Assembly (NCBI RefSeq): GCF_033115175.1
Contig: NC_084835.1
Location: 101,710,448-101,774,447 of the forward strand
DNA length: 64,000 bases
Source: Lepus europaeus
Lineage: Eukaryota; Chordata; Mammalia; Lagomorpha; Leporidae
Direction: 5' to 3'
Of this stretch, positions 11,245 through 22,570 are shown one piece after another. Below the pieces are notes generated by a model. That model saw nothing but the letters and a program-made list of their open reading frames with translations. It searched no databases and was not told where the DNA came from. The translations under genes and the position numbers were made by a program. Each line of letters starts with the position of its first letter. The stretch's first letter is position 1.

Positions 11245-11555
11245 GGCTGGCGCCACAGCTCACTAGGCTAATCCTCCACCTGCGGCACTGGCATCCCGGG
11301 TTCTAGTCCCAGACAGGGCACCGGATTCTGTCCCAGTTGCTCCTCTTCTAATCCAGCTCTCTGCTGTGGCCCGGAAGGGCAGTGGAGGATGGTCCAGGTC
11401 CTTGGGCCCTGCACCTGCCAGGAGGAAGCACCTGGCTCCTGGCTTTGGATTGGCACAGTGCACGGGCCGCAGCAGCCATTTGGGGGGGGAGGTGAACCAA
11501 CGGAGAAGGAAGACCTTTCTCTGTCTCACTGTAACCCTGCCTGTCCAAAAAAAAA
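11245..11555 (+). mobile_element. CSINE, full length
   Basis: Complete from 'GGCTGGCGCCACAGCTC' to 'CCTGCCTGTCC' and an A run. The flanking repeats ACCTGTATCTG (ending 11244) and ACTTGTATCTG (ending 11566) form the target-site duplication. Confidence 0.94.
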
Positions 11556-11626
11556 CACTTGTATCTGTATCTGATAAATCATACTATGTTAAGAAATTAA
11601 AGTTAATGTAATAATGAAATAAAGAG

Positions 11627-11949
11627 GCCGGCGCCGTGGCTTAACAGGCTAATCCTCCACCTTGCGGTGCCGGCACACCGGGTTCTAGTCCCGGTTGGGG
11701 CGCCGATTCTATCCCGGTTGCCCCTCTTCCAGGCCAGCTCTCTGCTATGGCCCGGGAAGGCAGTGGAGGATGGCCCAGGTCTTTGGGCCCTGCACCTGCA
11801 TGGGAGACCAGGAGAAGCACCTGGCTCCTGGCTTCAGATCAGCGCGATGCACCAGCCACAGTGGCCATTGGAGGGTAAACCAATGGCAAAAAGGAAGACC
11901 TTTCTCTCTCTCTCACTATCCACTCTGCCTGTCAAAAAAATAAATAAAA
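11627..11949 (+). mobile_element. CSINE, young, with perfect 16-bp TSD
   Basis: Complete copy from 'GCCGGCGCCGTGGC'-type head to 'CTCTGCCTGTC' and A tail. The target-site duplication ATAATGAAATAAAGAG at 11611-11626 is identical at 11950-11965, which fits a recent insertion. Confidence 0.97.
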
Positions 11950-12230
11950 ATAATGAAATAAAGAGTGCTTACTGACAAAAAAGAAACTATGCCTCTAGTC
12001 TCTAGGGTATAAAGTTTATCTTGCAGGCAATGTGAGCCACTGAAGGATTTTGGACAGGGAAGATATTATGAAGAGTTTACCTTTCATTTCCACTGAAATA
12101 CTAGGGGAAATGGGCAACCTGAGGATGGATACAAGGTGGCAAGTTTGAGGAAGGAGGTATTATAATACCTCCAAGAAGGAAAACATGCGCTTACTCCCAG
12201 TCATCTCTCAAAAGAAGCAGAGTTTTGGGG

Positions 12231-12561
12231 TTTTTTTTTTTTTTTTATGTGCAGATTTATTTGAAAGAGTTACAGAGAGAGAGGGAGAAACAAACAGTGA
12301 GAGTTTTTCCATCCCTTGGTTCACCCCCTGGGTGGCCCCAATAACCAGGGCTGAGCCAGGCAGAAGCCAGGAGCTTCATCCATTTCTCCCATGTGGGTGC
12401 AGGGGATCAAGGACTTGGGTCATCATCCACAGGTTTTCCCAGATACATTAGCAGAGACCTGGATCAAAGTGGAGCAGCCAGGACTCGAACCATCGCCATA
12501 TGGGATGCTGACATCACAGGCGGCAGAGAAGCCGAGTTCTATTAACCATACCCGGGCCCTG
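12231..12561 (-). mobile_element. CSINE, older, reverse orientation
   Basis: It starts with a T run and 'GCAGATTTATTTGAAAG', which marks the older CSINE 3' end in reverse. It ends near 'ATACCCGGGCCCTGC', the reversed head. The body blocks are diverged. Confidence 0.9.
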
Positions 12562-12739
12562 CTTTTATCCCCTTAATCACTGCCCTACCCCAATGCATGA
12601 ACATGAAGTCAGAAGGTAGCCCATATCTGTGTTCTTCCCTCCCTCTTCTTGGAGAGCAAGCTATGCATAGCAGACTGATCTTAACCCTCAGCCATGGAGT
12701 TTTACAGATGGAATCCCCACCCCTCAATAAGGGGAGTCA

Positions 12740-13690
12740 AGTATGAGGATAATGTCTTCACTGTCCAGGACACTGACTAGGTACAGAGAGAAGTTAAACC
12801 ACAAAGCGTTCAATTTTTTTCAATAAATGGTGATGTAACAGCAAATAGAATGGTCATGAGTAAACCAATGAAATTGGATCCCTACCTCAAACTACATATA
12901 AAAATTCAAAGTAAATCCAATTTAAACTAAAATTATGAAAGTCATAAGACACAAGCAAATATTTTTGTAACAGATTAGGAAATGGTTCTGAGATGGGATA
13001 CCCAAAATGCAAGTGATAAGTGAACTATGCCAAAGTTAGACTTTTGTGCTTCAAAGTATGCAAATCACATCTCATAAAGCACATGTATTCAGAATATTTA
13101 AAGAGCTCCTAGACTTGAATTTTTAAAAAGACAACCCATTTTATAAAGGGCAAATAATTTAAATAGTTCTTAAAATATATGCATATTGCCAATGAACACA
13201 AGATATCTAATGCAATTATGCTTAGGAAACTGTAAATCAAAACCTCAAGTAGATATCATTTCACACCAATTAAGATATAAAAAGGTAGACAATAAGTATT
13301 AGTGAGGATGTAGAGAAATTGGAACCCTCAGACACTGCTCAATGTAAAATGGGGTAGCTACTTTGTAGATCAGTCTAGCATTTCTTCATAAGGCTAAACA
13401 TGGAGTTACTGTATAACCTAGCAATTCTACACCTTGGCATATATACAAGAGAAATAAAAATATCCACATAAAATCTTGTTCCCAACTGTTAATGGCAGCA
13501 TTATTCATGATAACCAAAACATTGAAACAACCCAAAAGTCTTTCAGCTGAATGGATAATCAGATTTTTCAATCAGTAGAAGGGGTAAATCTGGTATACGT
13601 GACAAATGAACCTTGAAAACATTATGCCAAGTGAAAGAGGTCACAAAAATCCTCTGTAGTATGACTCTAGTTTTATAAAATTTCATGCCA
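12740..13690 (+). mobile_element. Ancient L1M (ORF2 3' part), left half
   Basis: It reads like the end of an ancient L1 ORF2 with many stops: 'CAATGAAATTGGATCCCTACCTCA', 'AGTGAGGATGTAGAGAAATTGGAACCCTC', 'CCTAGCAATTCTACACCTTGG' and 'GCATTATTCATGATAACCAAAA' are in the expected order. The element continues after the MLT1 insertion at 14020-14255. Confidence 0.8.
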
Positions 13691-13691
13691 T

Positions 13692-14018
13692 GGACTTAAG
13701 ATTTACATTAAAATATTAAGTTCCAATATGGTATACTAGGAGATGGGTGCTTTGGTGAAGGGCAGGGGAAGATGGTAGTTAGGTCCTAAGAGTAGAGTCC
13801 TCATGAATAGAATCAGTGCCCTTATAAAGATATGGGACAGCTTCTTTCTCTGCTCTCTACCAGGTGCTAATGGCAAAACAGGTCCTCACCAGATATTGAA
13901 TTTACCAGCACCATAGTCTTGATCTTCCCAGGCCCTGGAACTGTGAGAAGTTTCTGTATTTTAAGCTACCCATTTACAGTATTTTTGCTATAACCATTCA
14001 AACTGACCAAGACAGCCC
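13692..14018 (+). mobile_element. MLT1-type (ERVL-MaLR) LTR inside L1M
   Basis: It has the features of an MLT1 LTR: 'GTCCTCATGAATAGAATCAGTGCCCTTATAA', a 'CTTCCCAGGCCCTGGAACTGTGAGAA' block, and an end 'GCTATAACCATTCAAACTGACCAAGACA'. The L1M 3'UTR resumes directly after it, so the LTR element inserted into an existing L1M and left a solo LTR. Confidence 0.8.
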
Positions 14019-14019
14019 A

Positions 14020-14255
14020 GAGTGGACACATCCACAGAGACTAAAAGTTGTTGCCAGAAGCTGGGATGAAGCAGCAATGGGGAAGGATGAATAACAGGTG
14101 CAGGGATTTGGTGGTGATGATAAAAAAGTCCTAGAATCAGATAGGTATAATCTTTTCACAACCCTATGAATATACTAAAAACCACTGGATTATACACTTT
14201 AAAAGGGGGAATGTTATGAGAACTATATTTCACTAAGCTATCACAGAAGAAAAAA
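14020..14255 (+). mobile_element. Ancient L1M 3'UTR, right half
   Basis: 'TTGCCAGAAGCTGGGATGAAG', 'GAATATACTAAAAACCACTGG' and 'ACACTTTAAAAGGGGGAATG' are standard blocks of L1M 3'UTRs. It continues the element interrupted at 13690. Confidence 0.8.
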
Positions 14256-15154
14256 GTCTGAAGAATTTTAGGAACCAATGAATATTTAGCAGTTCTGGTG
14301 ACCTATAGAATTCAGTGAATCAGATTTTGCCTTGATGGTGTTAATCACCCACATTAGGCTGTGCAGGTATCAGCAGTTGTCCAGGTGGCCTTTCCAAAGA
14401 TTATACAAGTTGGAAAGAGCAAGGAACTCAGAACAATGCAGAGAAAACTCCTAAGGCTTTGAATCAGTGACTACAAAGAAAGAAAAAATGAGCACAAAGG
14501 ACCTGAGAGATTTCAAAGGGCAGCTCTTCAGAGCCATTTTATGTTCACATAGCCCACTTTATCTACAGTTTATCTGTCACCAATATATCATTGGCAATCT
14601 TGGTTTTGAAAGAACTCAGTAGAAGGTTCCATTGAATTTTTCATGGCCCACTAGTCATGTAGTCCAGGCAGCCTGTTTTCACAGTTAAACCAGGCATAAA
14701 CCATTTACCTACACATCTCTGAACAATGTAAAAAGCTAACACTGATGTATTATAAATTAATAACTAACCCACTCATCCTTATTTTGGCCGAAAGTCAGTC
14801 CCAGACTCTCATGCATCCCTCCAGATAAAGTTATATAAATCTGGCTCTATCATAAGTGTCTTTAACAGCTATGGCCTGCATCCTGGGCAAGAAACTTCAA
14901 CTTGTAGGCCTCAAGATGCTTTTATTTGGAGATGTAGGTGACTATTCATAGAAGATGACTGCTACATAGAACACAGAGCCTCAGGCAAGGCCCTAGCCAG
15001 AGCTGAAGATCACTGTGACTTAACGTACAATGCTATGATCACACCTTGGCCTGGCATTCCAGGTTAACTGAAATGCCATTAGATCCAATACGTCCTAAGT
15101 GGATAGGACAACTTTTGTGCTTTTAAAATGCAAAGACAGTTCTGTGGGCTCTAC
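14256..15154. other. No recognisable feature
   Basis: About 0.9 kb of unique-looking sequence without coding or repeat signature that I can name. Confidence 0.4.
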
Positions 15155-15325
15155 TGCAGTTGTTCTCAAAACCCAATGATTTTTTGCCTACATAGGGGCA
15201 TTTGGGGACATTTTTGGCTGCCACAAGTAGAGTGAGAGGGTGCTATTGGCTTCCAGAGGTAGAAGTCTGCAACATGGCCAAAGATCTGCAACACACAGGG
15301 CAGCTCCCACAAAGACTTCATCAGT
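15155..15325 (+). mobile_element. MER5A-like hAT-Charlie nonautonomous element
   Basis: The order 'TTGTTCTCAAAACCC', 'GGGGACATTTTTGGCTGCCACAA', 'GGGTGCTATTGGCTTCCAGAGG' and 'CAACACACAGGGCAGCTCCCACAA' matches MER5A. The end is eroded. Confidence 0.75.
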
Positions 15326-16254
15326 AACTTATAAAGTAGTTCCATAAAATCGTCATTTCCCTACCACATAGTCCCCAGTTTGCTTTGACTGGCTTAACAT
15401 AAGAAGCCTTCCTTAGGAGGCAGTTATTTAAGTCAGGCAAGTCCCACAGTGTAAAGCCAGAAATGCCTGATCACCACGGTCACACACAATTTGGTACTGG
15501 AATGCAAGGAAGAAGTAATGAAAATTAAAGTTTTGGATTTGCTAAATGAGAAAGAAAGGCCTCTCAAATGATACCAGGTGATGACAACAGCCACTACTGC
15601 CAACTTACTTACATTGCAATAATGCAACAACACAAACACCACCCCTGGGAGAGGAGGCAACATGTATAACTCCATAGGGTGAGAAGTACTAAGTCCCAAC
15701 AGAATGTAAATTAAATAATGTCCATTTAGCAGCATCTTTATGAGGTGAAAATTAAAGTTTGCCCTTCTCACTGGTATAATTTTTGGTAACAATACAACTT
15801 GTGCTCTAATATAATTTTGCCTGAAATAAATTATGTAGATGTTTAGAATTGGCTTATTAGCCAAACTTTGGACCTGGTGATATAAAAACATTTAGTTCTC
15901 CATTGTCACTCTGTAAGCTTTTAGAAGAGTGTTGTTAAAAGAAAATTAGCACTAAGCTAATCAAATGTTGAAGGAATTAGACCCACTCTGGGCTGCAACA
16001 TAAGAATCCAAATTCCATACAGGTGTCTTAAAGCAGAATGAGACCAAGTCAGAGGGAAACCAGGAAGGGCTCCAAAATCATTTATCTTTACCTCAAAAGA
16101 AAATAACTTAGGACTTGAACAGATGTATACTTTCATCTTGCAAAGGCGGGTAATATCTGAACGTTCATTTCAGGGCCAAGATAACTGATTAAGCCCATGC
16201 AACTAACATTTTTGCCCTTCCCAGAACCCAGCCAAAACTATTTGCTTAGTAAAC
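15326..16254. other. No recognisable feature
   Basis: An open frame of 152 codons on the minus strand (15433-15891) has no recognisable motif. Its composition does not differ from the surrounding AT-rich DNA, so I do not call it a gene. Confidence 0.4.
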
Positions 16255-16495
16255 TTAATTTTGGAAAAACTACATATCTGCAAAGAAGTTGCAAAGATAG
16301 TACAAAGGTCCTGTAAACCTTTCTCTCAGCTTCTATTGTTAACAACTTATTCAGCCATAGCACATTTGTCAAAACTAAGACATTAACAGTGATACAATAT
16401 GACTAACTAAATGACACACCTCATTCAGATTACCCCCAGTTTATCCCCTAGTGTACAAGACCCAACCACCTGGATACCACATTGCATTTAGTTTG
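16255..16495. mobile_element. Ancient repeat, probably L1M 3'-type
   Basis: It contains blocks common in mammalian genomes ('TTGCAAAGATAGTACAAAGG', 'CACATTTGTCAAAACTAAGACATTAAC', 'GGATACCACATTGCATTTAG'). I recall them from old L1M ends but cannot fix the subfamily or strand. Confidence 0.4.
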
Positions 16496-16499
16496 TTTC

Positions 16500-16895
16500 G
16501 GTTTGTGTCTTAGTTCATTTGTGCTACCACATAGAATGTATGAGGTTGGGACATTACTAGAGAACAAAAGTGTATTTCTCACAGTTCTGGAGGTGAGAGG
16601 TCCAAGATCAAGACTGGAAGGTTTTCTTGTCCAATGAGAGCTGCTCTTTCTGCTCCTGAGATGGGCCCTTGGTGTAGGCAGAGGGAGGGACGGAAGGATG
16701 GAGGAACGGACTCCTGTGCTCTCACACAGCCGGAGGTAGAAGGACAAGCATGCCCAGTGCTTCAGGAAGCTTCTTTTATAGGGGCCTTAATCCCATTCAC
16801 CTGAGAGGGGTCCTCCTGGCTTCATCATATCTTAATACTGTCACACCAGCAACACCTGAGTTTTACAGTCACACATTCAGAATATAGCAGTGTTC
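16500..16895 (-). mobile_element. MLT1-type LTR, reverse orientation
   Basis: Read in reverse, it shows MLT1 features. On the plus strand: 'TTAGTTCATTTGTGCTACCACATAGAAT', 'TTTCTCACAGTTCTGGAGG', a 'TTATAGGGGCCTTAATCCCATTC' block and a terminal 'ACACATTCAGAATATAGCA'. Confidence 0.75.
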
Positions 16896-16916
16896 TCAGC
16901 TCAATAACAAAAGGAT

Positions 16917-17208
16917 TTTTTTTTTAAGATTTATTTGAAAGGCAGTGTGATAGAAAGGGAGAGCTCTTCCAAACTTGCCTGCCTGCAGCAGCCAAGGGTG
17001 GGCAAGGCCAAAAGCAGAAACTCCTTCCAGGTCTCCCATGCGGATGGCAGGAACCCAAATATCTGGACCATCATCAGCTGCCTCCCAGACACATACGCAC
17101 GAAGATGATCAGAAGTCAAAGAGCCAGAACTCAAACTGGTGTTCTGATATGAAGTACATGCATCCCAAGTGGCCACTTAACCCACTCCACTACAACACCC
17201 ATCCCACA
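16917..17208 (-). mobile_element. CSINE, older, reverse orientation
   Basis: It opens with a T run and 'AAGATTTATTTGAAAGGCAG', continues with 'GGTCTCCCATGCGGATGGCAG' and ends 'CCACTACAACACCCATCCC', the reversed order of an old CSINE. Confidence 0.88.
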
Positions 17209-17789
17209 AAAGGATTTTTAAAACAGACATAAACCCATAAAAATGTAGAAAAGAGTGAGGGGATAATAGTCACAAAAATTCATAATCTGAATTCTAAACC
17301 AGCAGAGGGGGAAATAAACTGATTTACACTACAACTTCTTCAAAAGACATGGAGGTGTTGAGAGGGAGAGGATGGAAAGAGAAACCACTGGGGAAAGGCT
17401 GAGACGCTACTTGAGATCCCCAGGTTCTCCTCAGCTTCAGACTGATAGAAAACTGACACTCACCCATCTCAGGTGAGGTCTGCAGTTTAGACTCAAAATT
17501 GTGGTCTGTGGTTTTTCAGAACATCAGGTGCAGATACTTTGAACCATTATAGAAGAAATTCTGCTTAACGTTTTAGCTGCAAGGGAGAACATTTAACAAG
17601 CTAATAACTCTCATCTGGTTGTTTTTCAAATAAAATGACCTATGAGATTTTTTTCACTGGAATCATGCAACCCAAACCACAGAGGATACCATTGTGCTTA
17701 TTGATACGTGTGGCTTCTTGCTAAAAGACTAATGGAATTGAATTGATTCTTAATTCCATGTGGCAAATACCTCTTTGATTTAAATGTAT

Positions 17790-18000
17790 TTGTTTTGGAG
17801 GCAAAGCAACAAAGCACCCCCATTTGTTTCGGTTCACTCCCCAAATACCCAGCTGAAACCAGGTGTTCAGCGCACGTCTCTCACGTGGGGAGCAGGAACC
17901 CAATTACTTGAGCAATCACTCCTTCATTCCAGGGTCTGGATAGCAGGAGCCAGGGCTGGGAGTCAAACCCAGGATACTGCTAGGCCAAACACTCACCTCC
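17790..18000 (-). mobile_element. CSINE, old fragment, reverse orientation
   Basis: It contains reversed CSINE blocks: 'TTCACTCCCCAAATACCCAG', 'GGGGAGCAGGAACCCAATTACTTGAG' and 'GGAGTCAAACCCAGGATACTGC'. The poly(T) end is lost. Confidence 0.75.
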
Positions 18001-18334
18001 TGTGAGGAATAGCTTGGAAGGAAGTACAAGCTCTGACTTGTATCAACTAATATGCCATAATCAAAGAAATGGGTTTATGACTCTTACAACCATACTCATA
18101 TGTGTAATAATAATACATACAAACACACAGTATGTCACGTTTATTGTCTGGGATTGTTCTCTAATTATTCTACATGTAGTAGTATTCTTTGATCCAAATC
18201 AAAGCACAAGCTGCATGAATCCATGTCTCCTGAGTCTTGATTTTCTTGTGGTGCTTAGCAAAGCTCTAAGCTGACACTATCAAAGTTTCACAAACATGGT
18301 AGGAATTCTCTGCCTCAAAATAACCAAGGGTATT
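18001..18334. other. No recognisable feature
   Basis: AT-rich sequence between an old CSINE and an L1M 3' end. Confidence 0.4.
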
Positions 18335-18475
18335 GTTTAAACAGCTGAGTATTAAATTCTGGTGATGGGTAGTGGTGGTGATGGCCTTACATGAATGTAT
18401 TTCATTAAGCTGTACACTTAAAATGCATAAAGTGGTAACTTTTAGGTTATACATACACAATAAGAAATGGAGACT
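18335..18475 (+). mobile_element. L1M 3'UTR fragment
   Basis: 'GTATTTCATTAAGCTGTACACTTAAAATGCATAAAGTGG' is a characteristic L1M 3'-end block, followed by an A/T-rich end. Confidence 0.6.
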
Positions 18476-19461
18476 TTTAACAAGTAAATTATTAGACCCA
18501 ATGGATCAATAAATAAGAACCTGAGGGAAAGATGTCTAGGAATTGGCAATTTCCTAGATCTCCCCAGGTGTGTCTTATGCAATTTTGTCTGAAAAGCCAT
18601 CACATTAGAGAACTAATAAACACCAATAGTAGGGGATTTAATCTGCACTTTGATTATCACAAGGTTGACTCACAAGGCCAGATGGTTCAAGAGGCTAAGG
18701 GAAGGCCAAATACAAAATGTCTTACTTCAGTTGTCTAGAAATATCAACTCTTTATTTGCCCCCTTTTATAAAGCCTTTTCATAAAAAGCTTCCTGTACAT
18801 TTTCTCTACTCCATAAAGAGTTTATGAGGAATCATGGAAGAAGTATAAATCCCTATAAAATAAAACTGCAGTATAAATTATCAGCAACATGATTACAGGC
18901 ACCTGACGTGCCCCTGCATGATTTTGGCCAAGTTCATCAACCTTCAAACATTCAAGGGAAATGTTCTTGATAGGAACACAGCCATTCTAAAGCTCTCTCA
19001 TCACTCATAATGCTATCATGAGTGCCACATGAGCAGTGGTTTGTTGAATTGAATGATCATAAGCAGAAGCTTTCTGAATTGAATGATTCAAGGTTTTCTG
19101 AATATGCTTGATGGAGATTGACTACCATATCAAACCTAGCATCTATTTTAAATGATTGAAAATCCTGAAACAGTGCTGAGGCCATATTATTCTCCATCAA
19201 GCATAGAGTCAGGCAGGATTTCATATGCATAACCTTCCACTAGGCTTAACTACTTCTAACTGCTAGGGAGAACCATTTATCCATCAATGTGTGGCTGCAA
19301 GAAATGGCCTCAGATTATACCTGAAGGCAGTTGGTAGCCCAAGGTTTTCAAATGGAAAGTTTTCAGAAGTTAACATCAGAAAACTCTTGCCAGTGAGAGC
19401 AAAGCTTCAGAAAATACTGTTCTAGAAAGCAAAAGGATAACACTATTCAAAGCACATAACT
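18476..19461. other. No recognisable feature; one local repeat
   Basis: About 1 kb of AT-rich unique-looking sequence. 'TTTCTGAATTGAATGATTCA' near 19070 is a near-repeat of a segment near 19040 ('TTGTTGAATTGAATGATCAT'), a small local duplication. Confidence 0.35.
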
Positions 19462-19722
19462 GGGCAGAGTTACTTGACACTGGAACAGTGGTTAAGATGC
19501 TGCTTAGGACGGCCCCACCCCATATTCAGGTGTCTGGGTTTGAGTGCTGATTCTGTTTCCAATTGCAGCTTTCTGCTAATGTGCACCCTGGAAAGCAACA
19601 AGTTGTAGCTAAGGTACTTGGATCCCTGCCACCCACAATGGGTACCTGAACTGAGTTATTGGTATATTACGTGTGTGTGTGTGTGTGTTTTCAAATAAAT
19701 AAAAATAAAATCTTATTTTAAA
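19462..19722 (+). mobile_element. CSINE, old, with (GT)n
   Basis: Blocks 'ACACTGGAACAGTGGTTAAGATGC', 'TTTCTGCTAATGTGCACCCTGG' and 'CCACCCACAATGGGTACCTG' follow the old CSINE order. A short GT run (about 19671-19688) and 'CAAATAAATAAAAATAAAATC' close it. Confidence 0.82.
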
Positions 19723-19854
19723 AGCATCAATGTAGGAGCCAAAAAGAAACTAAAAAGATGTGAGTTGAAGGAATAAATGTATACAGGTGCCATCTGTAGA
19801 AATGGGGAAGGAAGCAGAAAATGAAGTCTTGGGAAAAAAATACTAAGCTTGTTT

Positions 19855-20070
19855 AGAAACAGAAAATAGACTGGTGGTTGCCAGAGGTTGGGCAGAGGGA
19901 GAAAGAGAAGTTGTTGTATAACAGGTACAGTTTCATTTTTCCAAGTTGAAAAATTTCTAAAGATCTGCTGTATAATAATGTGCATATAGTTAACACTACT
20001 TACTACATGTTTCAAAGTGGCTAAGATGATAAATTTCATGTTATATGTGTCTCACCACAATAAGGCTAAT
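19855..20070 (+). mobile_element. L1M 3'UTR fragment
   Basis: 'ACTGGTGGTTGCCAGAGGTTGG' and a closing 'GATAAATTTCATGTTATATGTGTCTCACCACAATAA' are L1M 3'UTR blocks in order. Confidence 0.7.
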
Positions 20071-20279
20071 AATATTAACTATATATATATGTATATGTTG
20101 ATTTGGGACAATGATTTAGTGTAGTCAAAATCTTATAGCATCTCCTTGTACCAGTGTTCAACAGATTGACCTTACTTTCATAACACAGCTCTGAATAGAC
20201 CATTTAACAACACTGTAAATTGGTGGGTAAACACTTATAAAAATGAACCCATCCTTATCATCCATAGATACTAGGGATC

Positions 20280-20400
20280 TTCAAAAACTTTGTGGAAATT
20301 GTGTATTATGAAAAATTTATGCATGGATTTTATTTCTGGCACCAAAACAAACTCATCCTTTAATTGTATTTCCCATGAGGTTTTTGAAGTGCCCTTTTGT
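20280..20400. mobile_element. Palindromic MITE-like element
   Basis: It is a ~115-bp unit with imperfect terminal inverted repeats. The left end reads CTTCAAAAACTTTGTGGAAAT. The reverse complement of the right end reads CTTCAAAAACCTCATGGGAAAT. The same termini occur at 49696-50075 and at the right edge of the window. A nonautonomous DNA transposon, perhaps mariner-like; I cannot name the family. Confidence 0.6.
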
Positions 20401-20837
20401 ATTGAGCATCTACAGTAGTATGATCACGCATTTAGTGATAGTAGGTATATCATATTGGTAGGTAACTGTCATTCTGAAAAACACAAGATCATAATTTTTT
20501 AAATCAATTTTTAACATTTTTCTGGCTAAAACTATAACTCCTCCAGGAAAGAAGTTGGCCTGAAATGAGAAGTGACTGTAAACTAATTAACTCTCAACCA
20601 CACCAGTCCCACATTAAACAGATGTCTGAGTTGAAAAAAATTTCATGGTTTGTTTCAAATATTTTCATGTAGTAAACCAAAAGTATTTGGGAGATAAGAA
20701 TACGGTAATAACACATGACTCTATGATAGTTACATCCTGTTTGCTAAATGTAAACTACTCTCTTTAAAACCTTAATATGTCAATAAAATATCATAAAAAT
20801 AGTAGAGAATGTAGATAGTGTTTACACCCTAGATGTA
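20401..20837. other. No recognisable feature
   Basis: AT-rich sequence without coding signature or identifiable repeat. Confidence 0.35.
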
Positions 20838-20985
20838 GTAATTGTTAGAGGTAAGATTTATCCTATTTCAGAGTAGGAAACTGAGACTCAGAAGAATTAA
20901 ATGACTTAATGCAGCCTGGAGAATAGATCTGAACCTGAAACCCAGATCTGTCTGACTTCAATGCCTGTCCTCTTTACATTTCTCA
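20838..20985 (+). mobile_element. MIR SINE, 3' half
   Basis: 'GAGTAGGAAACTGAGACTCAGAAGAATTAAATGACTTAATGCAG' followed by 'CCCAGATCTGTCTGACTTCAATGCC' matches the MIR core and 3' part. Confidence 0.72.
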
Positions 20986-21834
20986 GCCTTGTTTGCACAG
21001 ATGTCAAAACCTCGGAAATTGTGAATAATTGATTAGGGATGGTAAGTTCAACTTTAATATTATTTGGTTATATCTATAAAACATTTAAAATTTGAAAATT
21101 CAAAATTTTAAACTTTGCCAGAAATTGTTGGAATAACAGTCAGACAACTGACTAGTTTGCTACCCGTCAGAGTCTATCTCTGATCAACTTTGCAGCAGGT
21201 GGAAAGAACACTGAGAACACATGTGTGTTGATGTTACTTTAATGTGGTCAGCAAACACTTTTTAAAATATTTTTATTATTTTACTTTTTTATCATATACC
21301 CACTCTGGTTAAAAAAATAAGCACACCTTTATTTGCTGTTGATCTATTACAGCACAGTAAAAAACTGCATTTTAGTGCCTTTGAATAACCACCATACTCC
21401 TATGGCTGACAATTTTGCTCATTCTGAGTTAAGATGCAACTCAGCTGGGTTATTCTTCTTTTCCTTTGATGTCGTCTATCAGTGGTACTTCCCTAATGAC
21501 TCCACCTGACTGGTCTGAGCAAGCCCACTGCTATCACAAACCTAGTGCCCTAGAAGAGAAGACTGAAATGGAGGGGCCAGCATCCCATGCCCCATTCAAG
21601 TAAACACATAAAATTAACTGTCACCAATATCTTAATATTCTCTTGTTTTTGCAATTTTAAGGTGTGAATTTTCATAAGGATAATTGCTCAAAGAGTACTT
21701 TTCAAAAATATTTAACTGATACATAAAAATCTTGAATATGGATGGGATCACATGTGATACCTTGGTACATGTATACCATGTGTCATGTTCAACTCAGTGA
21801 TACAGTATGTTAAAGCAGTAAATGAAAAAATAAA
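20986..21834. other. Mostly unrecognised; possible LTR remnant at 21340-21610
   Basis: The segment 21340-21610 ('CATTTTAGTGCCTTTGAATAACCACC...', 'CTCAGCTGGGTTATTCTTCTTTTCC') recalls old ERVL/MaLR-related repeats in reverse orientation, but I cannot assign it. Confidence 0.3.
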
Positions 21835-22570
21835 AACCTAGAACTCTAAATCCAAAAAAAAACCCTTCAAAACTAAAGGTAAAATAAAAACATTTTCAGA
21901 TCATGTGAAGGAAAAGTCAATTCATTATCAGCAGATATGCAATACACAAAGTGAAAAACAAAGCTCTTGAGGCTGAAGCAAAATAATACTGTGGGGAAAT
22001 TCTAATGTGCAGCATGGAATAATTCAAGGGGACTGATATTACAATAATCATTTTAGTTAAATATATTTTCTTATTTTCTTTGAAACACACAGAACTTTTT
22101 AAAACATAAGTAATAACACTATAAGGTGAGGTTTGTAATAAACATAAATATATGACACTGTCACAAAGGAATAAATTGAATTATACTATCATAAATGTCT
22201 TAATTAAATGTTAAAGTATATATGCAATATAAACCATGATCTATAGAAAACATATATTGTAGCATATATTGTAACTCCTAATCATTGAAACATAATACAA
22301 GTGTATATAAGCAAAAGCCAAGGAGAGTAATTAGATTTAAATATTAAAATACTCAAATAATCCAAAACAAACAACAAAGAGTACATGGGCCAAATACAAA
22401 CCAAGACAAATTTGAACACATCAATAATTATATTAAATGTAAATGCACTAAATGCTCCAAGTAAAAGACAGATATCAGATTTGCTTTATGAAAAATACTC
22501 AATTATACATTGCTTATACAAAAGATGCACATTAAATATAAAGAAGACAAGTTGAAAGTGAAATATTGGA
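21835..22570 (+). mobile_element. Ancient L1M, ORF1 end and ORF2 start
   Basis: First part: 'AGGTAAAATAAAAACATTTTCAGATCATG' and 'TCATTATCAGCAGATATGCAATAC', in line with the ORF1 C-terminus. Later 'ATCAATAATTATATTAAATGTAAATGCACTAAATGCTCC' resembles the ORF2 N-terminal coding region. It is full of stops. Confidence 0.6.

Noticed and set aside
15433..15891. 152-codon minus-strand frame in a gene-free stretch
   Set aside because: No motif and an AT-rich codon mix like the surrounding DNA; length is possible by chance in 64 kb.
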